A stretch of DNA of 64,000 nucleotides from Tunturiibacter empetritectus (GCF_014201375.1 NZ_JACHDZ010000004.1:496001-560000); one strand, 5' to 3'; positions 50,433-58,879 are shown, counted from the stretch's first letter. The notes: a model not told the origin generated them from the sequence alone. Program-made: numbers and translations.

Positions 50433-50825
50433 CAGGTCAACTTTCGGTTCAATCTTGGTTCCGGGGGGAGATCAGACAGCCACCCTCGGACTATAACTTA
50501 GATGAGTAATCCTGAAGTAAGTCGCCGCGAGGCAGTACAGATTCCTATCGGGTGGACGCAAATGGGAAAGACCTCTTTCCGGACGTGAAATCCAGACGCG
50601 AAAATCCGGACACGAAAATAAAGTTGAGAAAGGTGGCGCATCGTTCGACTCCAAAAAAGTGACAGCTAAAACACCACGTCAGCCATGCAATCCACCACGA
50701 TCACACCACGATTTCACCATCGCAAAACACCACAAAAACGTTAAACCCTCAGTAAAAACCACTCTTTGCCACAAACCATTTTTTTTGTAATCAAAACCAA
50801 ATTTTTCTCCGTTTAGACTTGAGCT
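50433..50825. other. Non-coding gap with short tandem repeat
   Basis: No gene is supported in 393 bases. Three adjacent 13-14-nt units resembling CCGGACGYGAAAAT lie at 50579-50619, and several ACCACGAT/CACCACAA motifs follow at about 50672-50735. The last 60 bases are A/T-rich and may hold the promoter of the VWA gene. Confidence 0.5.
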
Positions 50826-51836
50826 ATGCGGACTCTCCACACCGTCCTCCTGCTCTGCGCCGCACTCCCCACCATGGCCCAGACCCAGGCGCCGACGGAC
50901 ACTCAGAGCTACACCCTCAAAGCCCAGTCCAACGTGGTCCTTGTCCCAACCACCGTCCAGACCAAACACGGCGAGATGATCTACGAGCTCAAGCCGGAGC
51001 AGTTTGTCGTTGAAGATAATGGAGTTCCCCAGACAGTTCACGTCGATCAAGACACTGACTCCCTTGGCCTCTCCCTCGTCGTCGTCGTCCAATGCAGCCG
51101 CTCTGCCGGCTACGAGTACCGCAAGCTAAGCGGCCTCGGCTCGATGATCGACGGCATCGCCGGCGACGCCCCGCGCGAGGTCGCCATCGTCACCTACGGC
51201 TCCGCACCGCTGCTGCTCGGCAAGTTCTCCAATAGCGTCGACGCCATGGCCCGCGCACTCGCGCAGCTCGAGCCCTGCGACGATCCTGAAGCCTCAACTC
51301 TCGACGCCGTTGCTTACGCAACGAAGCTGTTAGAAGCCCGCCAGAACCACTATCGCCACGCGATTCTGCTGATCAGCGAGACCCGTGACCACGGCAGCAC
51401 AGCCAAGCCGGCCGAAGTGGTCGCTGCGCTTGGGAGAACCAATACTGTCGTCGACTCCGTGGCTTTTGGGCCAGGAAAAACGGAGGTTATGAGCGATCTG
51501 AAGTACGGCGGCGGCAGCGGGCCGATCGGCCTACTGGTGATGGCGGTGAACGCCCTGAAGAAGAATGCGGCGCATGAGCTGGCTGCGCTCTCCGGCGGCG
51601 AGTATATCAACTTCACCACGCAGCGAGGCTTCGATGAAGGTCTGCATCAACTATCGAATCACGTGCATAACTACTATCTGTTGAGCTTTCAGCCGCATGC
51701 CGAGGCGAACGGCGAGCCTGCGTCGGGAATGCACAGGATACGGGTAAAGATTCCCGATTTTCCTGAGGCACGAATCCGCTTTCGCGAGAGCTACTTTGCC
51801 GGTGAGCTGGATGCCGCCGCGGCAAGCACGAACTGA
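50826..51836 (+). CDS. Secreted VWFA-related domain protein
   Basis: This third VWFA-related protein has 336 residues, with signal peptide MRTLHTVLLLCAALPTMAQ. Its plan and wording match the protein at 632-1648: VVLVPTTVQTKHGEMIYEL, FVVEDNGVPQTVHV, LSLVVVVQCSRSAGYEY (the DxSxS site is QCSRS), the middle AILLISETRDHGSTAK, and C-terminal YYLLSFQPHAEANGE and RVKIPDFPEARIRFRESYF. Loss of the metal site seems common to these paralogues. Secreted; ligand unknown. Confidence 0.84.
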   Translation: MRTLHTVLLLCAALPTMAQTQAPTDTQSYTLKAQSNVVLVPTTVQTKHGEMIYELKPEQFVVEDNGVPQTVHVDQDTDSLGLSLVVVVQCSRSAGYEYRKLSGLGSMIDGIAGDAPREVAIVTYGSAPLLLGKFSNSVDAMARALAQLEPCDDPEASTLDAVAYATKLLEARQNHYRHAILLISETRDHGSTAKPAEVVAALGRTNTVVDSVAFGPGKTEVMSDLKYGGGSGPIGLLVMAVNALKKNAAHELAALSGGEYINFTTQRGFDEGLHQLSNHVHNYYLLSFQPHAEANGEPASGMHRIRVKIPDFPEARIRFRESYFAGELDAAAASTN

Positions 51837-51977
51837 GGCATCGAACGCGAGTTGAACAAGATGGTTCGAGATCGTTCGTTGGGTGGTTGAACTTTCAGGA
51901 AGGAGCATACTAGGAGTCCGATGACAGGCGATGAAGCGGAACGCTGCTTCTGCCGATAAGGGGACTTCGGGCTGGTT

Positions 51978-53822
51978 ATGAGTATTGGTTCTCTCAACGA
52001 GACCGTAGAGGAACGCGGATCATCTCTGTGGCGGCTGACGACGGTCGCTCTGGTGCTGGTGTGCCTGGGCTATGCCGCTCTGCTGCTGAATATCCGTAGC
52101 TGGGATAACGGCGGGGTCACGATCCTGTGGCCTTCAAACGGTTTGCTGCTGGGGGTCCTCCTGTGCTCGAGGCGCCGACAGTGGGCAGCTTTCCTTGCCG
52201 TGGGCTTTGCCGTCGATCTTGGGCTCAACCTGGGATTGACGTTTGCGCCCTGGACCTCGGTTTATCTTGCCGGCTGCAACATGCTGGAGGTCGGCATTGC
52301 GGCTGCGCTGATGTATCGGACGATCTCGCCCAATCCAGACCTTACCCGACGCAGGCAGTTGATGAGCCTGCTGCTGTTTGGTGTTGTCTTAGCGCCGGCG
52401 ATTGCTTCGGCGCTGGCTCAGCTGAGCATCTCGAACCTTCACGCGGTGCCGAGATTTACGGCGGCCAGACACTGGTTTGTGGCGGATGCTCTTGGGATCG
52501 CGGTGATGACGCCGCTGTATCTGTCGTTCCGGGAGAGGGAGCAGTTTCCCGGCCGATCCCGGCTTGAGGTTGCTGGACTGTTGTCGCTGCTGGTCGTTGC
52601 TGCTTTGGGAGTCTTCTGGCAGACGCGGTTTCCACTTCTGTTCCTGCTGTTGCCTGTGCTGCTGCTGCTTGGCGCTCGTCTGCGCCTGGCAGGCTCTGCG
52701 CTTGGGCTGTTGATCGTGTCGATCATCGGCGGATATCTGACGATTCGGGGACGCGGTCCGATCGCACTGGTGCACACCGGCTCTCCGATGACTGGCGATC
52801 TGCTGCTGCAGTTCTTCGTGGCAGTGTCGATGCTGGTGCTTTATGTCGTTGAGGTTGTGATCGCCGAGCGCGAGAGGCTGCAGGTCAACCTGAAGTCCAG
52901 TGAGACGCTGTTTCGTCTTTTGGCTGAGGCTTCGAACGATGTGATTGTTCTCTCGGATCTATCTGGCGCGAGGCGTTATGTTTCGCCGGCTGTGATCACT
53001 GTGCTGGGGTGGGAGCCCGGGGAGCTGGTTGGTCAAACTCACCTTCAGATCGTTCATCCGGACGATCTTGCTGCGGTGGAGGCTTTGATGCGGGCTTGTC
53101 GTGAAGGGGAGCCGGTCGAGGCGTTGATCTATCGGTGCGCCAGAAAGGATGGAAGCTATGTCTGGATGGAGGCGAGCATGCGGCTCTATCACGACGAGAC
53201 GACGTGGGCGCCTATCGGGTTCGTCAACGTCGTGCGGGATGTGACGGCTCGCAAGGCGGCTGAGGAGGAGCTGAACCGTGCCTTCCGACTGGTGGAAAAT
53301 CTCGCGATGGCTGATGGCCTCACCGGTGTAGCCAACCGGCGGCGGTTTGAGGAGAAGATGGACAACGAGTGGCGGAGAGCGATGCGCGATCGCTCGCTGC
53401 TTTCGGTGTTGATGATGGATGTCGATCATTTCAAGCCTTACAACGACCTGTATGGGCATGTGATGGGCGATAGCTGCCTGCGCCAGATTGCGGTGGCGGC
53501 GCAGGAGGTGATTCACCGCTCGTCGGACCTGTTCGCCCGTTACGGGGGCGAGGAGTTTGTGGCCGTGCTGCCGAATACCGACAGCGGCGGCGCGCAGCTG
53601 GTCGCCGAACAGATTCGACGAGCGGTGGAGATGCTTGGCCTGCCACACTCGGGCAGTCCCAGCGGGGTCGTGACGGTCAGTATCGGCTGTGCGACCAAGA
53701 CGCTGGGGCATGACTCGACTTCGACGGAGCTGGTGGATGCGGCGGACCAGGCACTCTATCAGGCGAAGTCGGCGGGCAGAAACCGGGTTGAGGTGGCTGC
53801 GACTTCGACGATTTTGGGTTGA
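51978..53822 (+). CDS. MASE1-PAS-GGDEF diguanylate cyclase
   Basis: The 614-residue protein makes c-di-GMP. Residues about 20-300 form an eight-segment MASE1-type sensor (VTILWPSNGLLLGVLL opens it), about 310-430 a PAS domain (LFRLLAEASNDVIVLSDLSGARRYVSPAV, TARKAAEEEL linker), and about 440-610 a GGDEF domain with LTGVANRRRFEE and the active-site loop GGEEF. An RSSD site five residues before GGEEF is the RxxD inhibitory site, so product feedback is likely. Membrane-bound. Confidence 0.92.
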   Translation: MSIGSLNETVEERGSSLWRLTTVALVLVCLGYAALLLNIRSWDNGGVTILWPSNGLLLGVLLCSRRRQWAAFLAVGFAVDLGLNLGLTFAPWTSVYLAGCNMLEVGIAAALMYRTISPNPDLTRRRQLMSLLLFGVVLAPAIASALAQLSISNLHAVPRFTAARHWFVADALGIAVMTPLYLSFREREQFPGRSRLEVAGLLSLLVVAALGVFWQTRFPLLFLLLPVLLLLGARLRLAGSALGLLIVSIIGGYLTIRGRGPIALVHTGSPMTGDLLLQFFVAVSMLVLYVVEVVIAERERLQVNLKSSETLFRLLAEASNDVIVLSDLSGARRYVSPAVITVLGWEPGELVGQTHLQIVHPDDLAAVEALMRACREGEPVEALIYRCARKDGSYVWMEASMRLYHDETTWAPIGFVNVVRDVTARKAAEEELNRAFRLVENLAMADGLTGVANRRRFEEKMDNEWRRAMRDRSLLSVLMMDVDHFKPYNDLYGHVMGDSCLRQIAVAAQEVIHRSSDLFARYGGEEFVAVLPNTDSGGAQLVAEQIRRAVEMLGLPHSGSPSGVVTVSIGCATKTLGHDSTSTELVDAADQALYQAKSAGRNRVEVAATSTILG

Positions 53823-53825
53823 TGG

Positions 53826-54102
53826 GTACCCCCTCCCCCATTACCCGCGTGTAAAGTATTTATTTTTAATAGTTTACCGAGGGAGGCTAGACGCAAAAAC
53901 GTCATTCTAAAGGGTTTGTCTGCAGATTCCTGCAAACAAAGGGGTTAGGGGTTATGGGTTATGTCTCTCCTCCATAGAAAAAGCCCCGGGGTTGGCCGGG
54001 GCTTTTCGATCTCTATTCAGTATAGCGGTTTGACCATAACTGATACGCCACGCGAATCTGCTGGATTGGCGCGGTTTTTCGTGGTTTGGGGGCTTGACAG
54101 GA
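53826..54102. repeat. Paired intergenic element, copy 2
   Basis: This copy matches 17291-17565 in order and spacing of its blocks: CCCCATTACCCGCGTGTAA, TTAATAGTTTA, GTCTGCAGATTC, a GC hairpin at 53979-54006, ATAACTGATACGCCACGCGA, GCTGGATTGGCGCGG and GGGGGCTTGACAGGAT. It starts 4 nt after the cyclase stop codon. The C-run is interrupted here (CCCCCTCCCCC). Repeat copy G follows closely. Confidence 0.75.
53979..54006. terminator. Terminator-like hairpin in paired element, copy 2
   Basis: AAAAGCCCCGG pairs with CCGGGGCTTTT around a short loop, with T-runs on both strands. It occupies the same place as the hairpin in copy 1 but with a different sequence. Confidence 0.75.
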
Positions 54103-54140
54103 TCTTTGATCCAGCTCGTTGAGACGTGGGGCTCCCGGGT

Positions 54141-54330
54141 GTCCTGCCGGACGGACCCGCTACGCTTGCCACCCCACGAACGAAGACCTGTTCGCGGGGA
54201 CCCCGATTCGGGCGATCACCTCGTGATGGGTATACCCCTTCGGTTGGCGCTCCCGTTGGTCGCAAAAGGAAGATTGATTCCGACCAACGGGAGGACCATG
54301 CGAAGCTCTAAAAAGGCGTGCAAACGCCCT
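54141..54330 (+). repeat. Dispersed nested-palindrome repeat, copy G (right arm lost)
   Basis: The left arm GTCCTGCCGGACGG, the TCACCTCGTGA and TATACCCCTTCGG segments and the perfect inner stem (CTCCCGTTGGTCG with CGACCAACGGGAG) are present. A 30-nt insertion splits the left arm, and the terminal right arm is missing. It ends at the stop codon of the LysM gene. Confidence 0.88.
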
Positions 54331-54721
54331 AGGTGATGACAGGGAGCTGAAGGGTGGTGCCGACATTGATCTTGTTGGGGTCGGCGATGTTGTTGGCCTG
54401 GGCGATCTGAGGATATTTGCTGGCGGTGGCGTAGAAGAGCTGGCTGATGGCGCCGAGGGTGTCTCCGGATTTGATGGTGTAGGCCTGGGTGTCTCCGCCG
54501 GTGTTGGCGATCTCATGGTGGAGGTCGGAGTAGGTGGGGTCGGCTTTTTTGATGCTGTCCCAGACGCGTTCGAGGATGACTCTGGAGGGAACGGTGCCTT
54601 TGATGTGGAGCTGCTCGCCGTCGAGGTCGACTGCGTCGAGGGTAGCTCCGTAGGGGGCGAACTTCTGCAGGGATTCAATGACACCGGCGTACTTCTGTTT
54701 CAAAGCGTTAAGATCTGCCAT
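54329..54721 (-). CDS. BON-LysM protein (Kbp/YgaU-like)
   Basis: The 130-residue protein has an N-terminal BON-like part (LKQKYAGVIESLQKFAPYGATLDAVDLDGEQLHIKGTVPS) and a C-terminal LysM domain (YTIKSGDTLGAISQLFYATASKYPQIAQAN, then IADPNKINVGTTLQLPV). This is the order of Kbp/YgaU, a potassium-binding protein in Escherichia coli; the function here is inferred only from the domains. AAGGAGAG precedes the ATG by about 8 nt. No signal peptide. The stop codon abuts repeat copy G. The YidB-like gene is directly upstream. Confidence 0.88.
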   Translation of the reverse strand: MADLNALKQKYAGVIESLQKFAPYGATLDAVDLDGEQLHIKGTVPSRVILERVWDSIKKADPTYSDLHHEIANTGGDTQAYTIKSGDTLGAISQLFYATASKYPQIAQANNIADPNKINVGTTLQLPVIT

Positions 54722-54834
54722 GACGTAGCTCTCCTTGGTCAGCTTGGCTGACTGTTGTGTGATGCTGTTTTGGGAGTGAGCGCTGTGGCCCGGCGCTGGC
54801 TCGAAGTAAGTCCCGCACTCGAAAAGATGACGGG

Positions 54835-55242
54835 CTAGACGAATTTGCTGAGAAGACTCTGCGCCATGCTGCCCATGGAGCTGGTCGGGGTAGCTTGCCC
54901 GTTGGGGGCGAAGTGCTGGATAACCATTGGCAGGACGGTGGCGAGGGCTACCTGGACGATCTGAGGCGAGACGCCGGCTTTCGCTGCGGTCGACTCGATG
55001 AGTCCGGTTCCGCTGAGGCCCTGCTGCACTTGTTCGGGAGTGGCTGTTGTGGCCTGACCTGCGCCCCAATTGTTGACGTGCTCGGCCATTCCGTTGTTCT
55101 TGAAGGCGTCGAGAACGCCCTGAATTCCTTCGGGGTGCTGGGTGAGAGCTTCAATAAAGCCACCTGCAACTTTGGCCTGATCGGTGCCGGCTGCGGCGCC
55201 GGTCTGACCAGCGAGCGATTGAATCATATCCATAATTCCCAT
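54835..55242 (-). CDS. YidB/DUF937 family protein
   Basis: This 135-residue protein is of the YidB/DUF937 type. It has an amphipathic N-terminal helix MGIMDMIQSLAGQTGAAAGTD, a helical core with GGFIEALTQHPEGIQGVLDAFKNNGMAEHVNNWG, and GQATTATPEQVQQGLSGTGL, SPQIVQVALATVLPMVI. The start at 55242 has GAGGTG 6 nt upstream; a GTG three codons earlier is possible. Function is not known. It is followed by the LysM gene (113 bp), as a plausible pair. Confidence 0.85.
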   Translation of the reverse strand: MGIMDMIQSLAGQTGAAAGTDQAKVAGGFIEALTQHPEGIQGVLDAFKNNGMAEHVNNWGAGQATTATPEQVQQGLSGTGLIESTAAKAGVSPQIVQVALATVLPMVIQHFAPNGQATPTSSMGSMAQSLLSKFV

Positions 55243-55480
55243 GTTGTTCACCTCGCCCCCAATATATGACCGATTTAGGACAAGTGCCGCTGTTAGCGAA
55301 AAATATTTATTGATTTGTCATGGGATTGAAAGTGCAGTTCGGTCGGCTTTTTTCGTTGACCAGTCTACTTTCCCGCCGATAGCTGGTAGCTGAAGACAGG
55401 CGTATACTTGGCTCGTTCTTGGTCTCAGTATTCAGGAAGCTTTACGATCGCGGGCCCCAAAGAAAACAGGGGAGGCGTGT

Positions 55481-56692
55481 ATGAGCGCAAAGAGCAGAGT
55501 TGCACGAAAGCGAACCATATCCCAGCCGCCGTTGAGTGCAGATCAGATTCTCCGGCTCGACAATATTTACAAACACAAGCCATCACCCAAGGAACTTCAT
55601 TCCCTGAAGAGTTCCAATGCCTTCACCATTCCCCATGCGGGAGGCAAGTTCGACCTGGAGAAGGCGATTCGCCAGATCCGCACGAAGGACGGCACGGTGT
55701 CCTGGCAGGTTGAGGGCGATGTGAAGATCATTCGCGGGAAGCCCATTGAGAAGTTTCATCTCCTGCGTCCGGGCGAGGCCAACGAAGCGCCGACGCTACC
55801 GCTGCCTCCACCTGGCGAGGGGAAGCGCAACTCCCCGACTCTGCCTGTGCCGCCGCCCTTCCGCCCTGAGTGGGCCGACCAGATCTATCACCCGAAGATG
55901 GTGACGCGGATGCCGCGACCGACGATGCGGCGCAAGAACGGCGATCGTGTGACACCGCTGTACATCTGGGGTCAGGATGCGCGGCAGCCCTTTTTCCCCT
56001 CTGGATACCCTTTGCAGTGCATCGGGAAGCTGCTGATCTATACCGATCCGTACAGCTTCGTGCCGTCGGAGTTTGGCACGGGAGCGCTGGTGGGGCCGGA
56101 TATCGTGTTGACGGCGGCGCACTGCGTGCCGTGGAACTCGAACCCTGCCATGATCCAGTTCATTCCTGCTTACTTCGAGGGGGTTTCCACGCTGGGCGCC
56201 AACGTTGCATCCTATGTGGTCGATGCCTCAACTTATGTCGATAATCTAACGAATCCTGCGCCTGCCTTCGACTATGCCGTGCTCCGTCTGCAGGACCGTC
56301 TCGGGGACAGTCTGGGCTACTTTGGAGCCAAGTCCTATGACACGGGCTGGAACGATGGGAACTACTGGACTCTTGTCGGGTATCCGGGCGACGTGGCCGG
56401 CGCAGAGGAGCCGTCCTCTCAAAGCGGAATCAGCTTCCACGATGATGATGAGGACAGCAACGACCACGGAGACGCGCTCGAACTGGAGACCGAGAATGGC
56501 GATGCAAACCACGGAGACTCCGGGGGGCCGATGTTCGCGTTCTGGGACGACGGACCTTACATTGTTGCCGTGCTGGTGGCAGAGGAAGAGGAGTATTTCT
56601 TCTGGCCCTTCACCACAGAGCTCAACAACGTTGCTTCGGCTGGGCCGGCGATGATCCAGCTGATCCAGTGGGCGAGGAGTACCTGGGGATAG
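55481..56692 (+). CDS. Trypsin-like (V8-type) serine protease
   Basis: The 403-residue protein has an Arg/Lys/Pro-rich N-terminal region of about 190 residues, then a chymotrypsin-fold domain. The triad is His214 in LTAAHC, Asp264 in FDYAVLRL and Ser347 in HGDSGGP; GTGALVGPDIVLTAAHC and WTLVGYPGD are typical. Acidic stretches (HDDDEDSNDHGDALELE) lie between strands. No signal peptide is visible, so either it is cytosolic, exported by another route, or has a missed leader. GGGGAGG lies 7 nt before the ATG. Confidence 0.88.
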   Translation: MSAKSRVARKRTISQPPLSADQILRLDNIYKHKPSPKELHSLKSSNAFTIPHAGGKFDLEKAIRQIRTKDGTVSWQVEGDVKIIRGKPIEKFHLLRPGEANEAPTLPLPPPGEGKRNSPTLPVPPPFRPEWADQIYHPKMVTRMPRPTMRRKNGDRVTPLYIWGQDARQPFFPSGYPLQCIGKLLIYTDPYSFVPSEFGTGALVGPDIVLTAAHCVPWNSNPAMIQFIPAYFEGVSTLGANVASYVVDASTYVDNLTNPAPAFDYAVLRLQDRLGDSLGYFGAKSYDTGWNDGNYWTLVGYPGDVAGAEEPSSQSGISFHDDDEDSNDHGDALELETENGDANHGDSGGPMFAFWDDGPYIVAVLVAEEEEYFFWPFTTELNNVASAGPAMIQLIQWARSTWG

Positions 56693-56702
56693 CTGCGTTT
56701 GG

Positions 56703-57770
56703 CTAGGCGAGGCCGAGTTCGCGGGCGGCGATTGCGGTGCCCTCGACCCTGGCCTGGATCTTGCTGAAGGCTATGTCGCGAGCGGTGGAGGTGTCGTCGG
56801 CGAAGGGAGCGAAGCCGCAGTCGTCGGTGGTTCCGAGCTGCGATGCCGGGAGGAAAGAGGCTGCTTCGAGGACGCGGTCACGCACCTGAAGCGGGGTTTC
56901 AATCTTCGGATCGATGGGATCAATGACGCCGAGGAAGATGGTTTGATTCGGCTGAAGCAGTTGGCTTACCAGACGAAGGACTCGTTTTCTGTCGGGTTCG
57001 CTGGCCATCTGGAGGTAGAAGCGCCCGACATTCAACTGGAAGAGATCAGGCAACAACTTCGAGTAGTCCACGTCGGCGCTGTGGGTGGAGTCGTAGTCGC
57101 CTCCGGGGCAGACGTGAACTCCGATGCGAAGGCGCTCTGCTGAGTTGAATCGTTCGAGCACCTGATTGTTGAGGGCTATGAAGCTGCGCAACAGATTGGC
57201 GGAGGGATCGAGTTTGAGGGAGAGCCTGGCTTCGGTGAAGTCGATCTGGACGGAGTCTGCTCCGGCCTTGAGGGCGCCACGGATGTCGGCTGCTGCTGCG
57301 TCGATGAGGTCAGCCAGAAACTCTTCGCGAGGATAGCCCGGTATGCCGGCTGGTGGATAGAGCAGGCTCAAGGCAGAGGCGGAGATAACGGCCTGTTTGA
57401 TGGGGAGCCGGGTGTAGCGGCGAGCTGCGGTGAGGTAGCCGGCAGCGTAGACGCCATAGTGGAAGGGACCTGCTGTGATGCGAGGCAACTGACGGATGTG
57501 CCCGTCGGCGAAGGGGATGGTGACTCCGTCGGGGGCGAGATTGGTAAGCCCGGAGAGGGGATAGGTCGCGAAGCTGGGCTTGGTCTGCTCGCCGTCGGTG
57601 AGGATGGGGGAGCCGGTCTGCTCCAATCGGTGGATGGTGTCGCGGAGTGCTTCGGCCGTGGCTTCTTCAAGCGCCTCGCTGCTGATCTGCTTGTTGTGGA
57701 AGGCGGCGATGGTTTCGAGCAACGCGGCGGGACGGGGGATGCTGCCGATGGGTTCAGTCGGGATCGCCAT
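56703..57770 (-). CDS. MetE C-terminal-domain-like protein
   Basis: The 355-residue protein matches the catalytic C-terminal half of cobalamin-independent methionine synthase only; the N-terminal half is absent. Early PIGSIPRPAALLETI, SPILTDGEQTKPSF, then the zinc ligands: His and Cys in GVHVCPGGD, and the late Cys in TTDDCGFAPF. Such short proteins occur as stand-alone methyltransferases, some for corrinoid-dependent or thiol substrates. The start at 57770 is chosen because MAIPTEPIGSIPRP is the family N-terminus. It is 10 bp after the protease stop, on the opposite strand. Confidence 0.82.
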   Translation of the reverse strand: MAIPTEPIGSIPRPAALLETIAAFHNKQISSEALEEATAEALRDTIHRLEQTGSPILTDGEQTKPSFATYPLSGLTNLAPDGVTIPFADGHIRQLPRITAGPFHYGVYAAGYLTAARRYTRLPIKQAVISASALSLLYPPAGIPGYPREEFLADLIDAAAADIRGALKAGADSVQIDFTEARLSLKLDPSANLLRSFIALNNQVLERFNSAERLRIGVHVCPGGDYDSTHSADVDYSKLLPDLFQLNVGRFYLQMASEPDRKRVLRLVSQLLQPNQTIFLGVIDPIDPKIETPLQVRDRVLEAASFLPASQLGTTDDCGFAPFADDTSTARDIAFSKIQARVEGTAIAARELGLA

Positions 57771-57917
57771 AGGAGAGGAGCATATCGTTTTGCAGTTCGG
57801 GGGAACATCCATCAAAAGATTGAGCTTGAGCAGGCACGGCTGGGCGAAGTGGCTGTATGGATGCGTCTCTGCCGGTGGGGTTTTTCATTGCCTGAAGAAC
57901 GGGATAGACTTAGCGGC

Positions 57918-58322
57918 ATGAGCGATCAGAAGAAGACTGCAGTTTCTACGAAAGAGGCTCCGGCGGCGATTGGGCCGTACTCGCAGGCGGTGCGGGTGGG
58001 CGATACGTTGTTTGGGTCGGGGCAGGTTGGGCTGGATCCGGCGACGGGCCAGCTGGTTGCCGGGGGGATTACGGAGCAGACGGTTCGAGTGCTGGAGAAC
58101 GTGAAGGCGGTGCTGGCGCAGGCTGGGCTGGATCTGAGCCATGTGGTGAAGACGACCGTGTTTCTGAAGACGATGGGGGACTTTGCGGCGATGAACGAGG
58201 TCTACGCAAAGTACCTGGCGCCTGAGGGGGTGGTTGCGCCGGCGCGGTCGACTGTGGCGGTAGCCGGGCTGCCGAAGGATGCGCTGGTGGAGATTGAAGT
58301 AATCGCCAGGGGAGCGGCTTGA
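57918..58322 (+). CDS. RidA family enamine/imine deaminase
   Basis: The 134-residue protein has the RidA (YjgF/YER057c) pattern: AAIGPYSQAVRVGDTLFGSGQVGLDP, TEQTVRVLENVKAVLAQAGLDLSHVVKTTVFL, and the signature ARSTVAVAGLPKDALVEIEVIA with the catalytic Arg. RidA hydrolyses 2-aminoacrylate to pyruvate and so protects PLP enzymes. The ATG at 57918 fixes the N-terminus; the frame reaches upstream to 57459 only as an antisense shadow of the neighbour. msrB follows. Confidence 0.94.
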   Translation: MSDQKKTAVSTKEAPAAIGPYSQAVRVGDTLFGSGQVGLDPATGQLVAGGITEQTVRVLENVKAVLAQAGLDLSHVVKTTVFLKTMGDFAAMNEVYAKYLAPEGVVAPARSTVAVAGLPKDALVEIEVIARGAA

Positions 58323-58375
58323 AACATAACCTGGGCCTGGACATCTAATTGAATGCACGACAGGAGGTTTGAGTA

Positions 58376-58786
58376 ATGGCCGAAGCGACAAAGGTACAGA
58401 AGGTTCATAAGACGGAGGCGGAGTGGCGCGAGCTGCTGACTCCGGAGCAGTTTCATGTGATGCGCGAGGGCGGGACGGAGCGGCCGTTTACCGGGGCGCT
58501 GGTGAATAACCATGAGGACGGGGTGTATCACTGCGGGGCTTGTAATGCGCCGCTGTTTACCTCGGATAAGAAGTTCGAGTCGGGGAGCGGGTGGCCGAGC
58601 TTTTGGAACCCGGTTTCTCCAGATGCGATTGTTTCAATCGAGGATAATTCGCTCGGGATGAGGCGGGTGGAGGTGCAGTGCGCGAACTGCGGGGCTCACC
58701 TGGGGCATGTGTTCCCGGATGGGCCGAAGCCTACGGGGCTGCGGTACTGCATCAATAGCGCTTCGCTGGGATTCGAGAAGCAGTGA
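58376..58786 (+). CDS. msrB: Peptide-methionine (R)-S-oxide reductase
   Basis: MsrB reduces methionine R-sulfoxide in proteins. The 136 residues start [20 protein letters not shown] and include [45 protein letters not shown] (two zinc CxxC pairs) and the catalytic Cys in [17 protein letters not shown] lies 9 nt before the ATG. No signal peptide, so cytosolic. It follows the RidA gene by 53 bp on the same strand and may share a transcript. Confidence 0.96.
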   Translation: MAEATKVQKVHKTEAEWRELLTPEQFHVMREGGTERPFTGALVNNHEDGVYHCGACNAPLFTSDKKFESGSGWPSFWNPVSPDAIVSIEDNSLGMRRVEVQCANCGAHLGHVFPDGPKPTGLRYCINSASLGFEKQ

Positions 58787-58820
58787 TTTAAGAAGCAGTA
58801 AATCGCGTTGAAAAACAGGA

Positions 58821-58852
58821 AAAGCCCCAGCCGGCTAGGTCGCGGCTGGGGC
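58821..58852 (-). terminator. Rho-independent terminator after rpmB
   Basis: GCCCCAGCCG and CGGCTGGGGC form a 10-bp stem, and TTTTCCTGTTTTT follows on the minus strand. It lies 28 nt after the rpmB stop codon. Confidence 0.85.
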
Positions 58853-58879
58853 GCTCTGTTTCTGAGGTTTTGAGGTTGG

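Noticed and set aside
15201-54330. A-G repeats as insertion sequences or CRISPR
   Set aside because: They have no open frame, no transposase, no target duplication that I can see, and no regular spacer-repeat array.
57459-57917. Frame upstream of the RidA gene
   Set aside because: It is the antisense of the MetE-like gene; RidA begins at 57918 with its family N-terminus.
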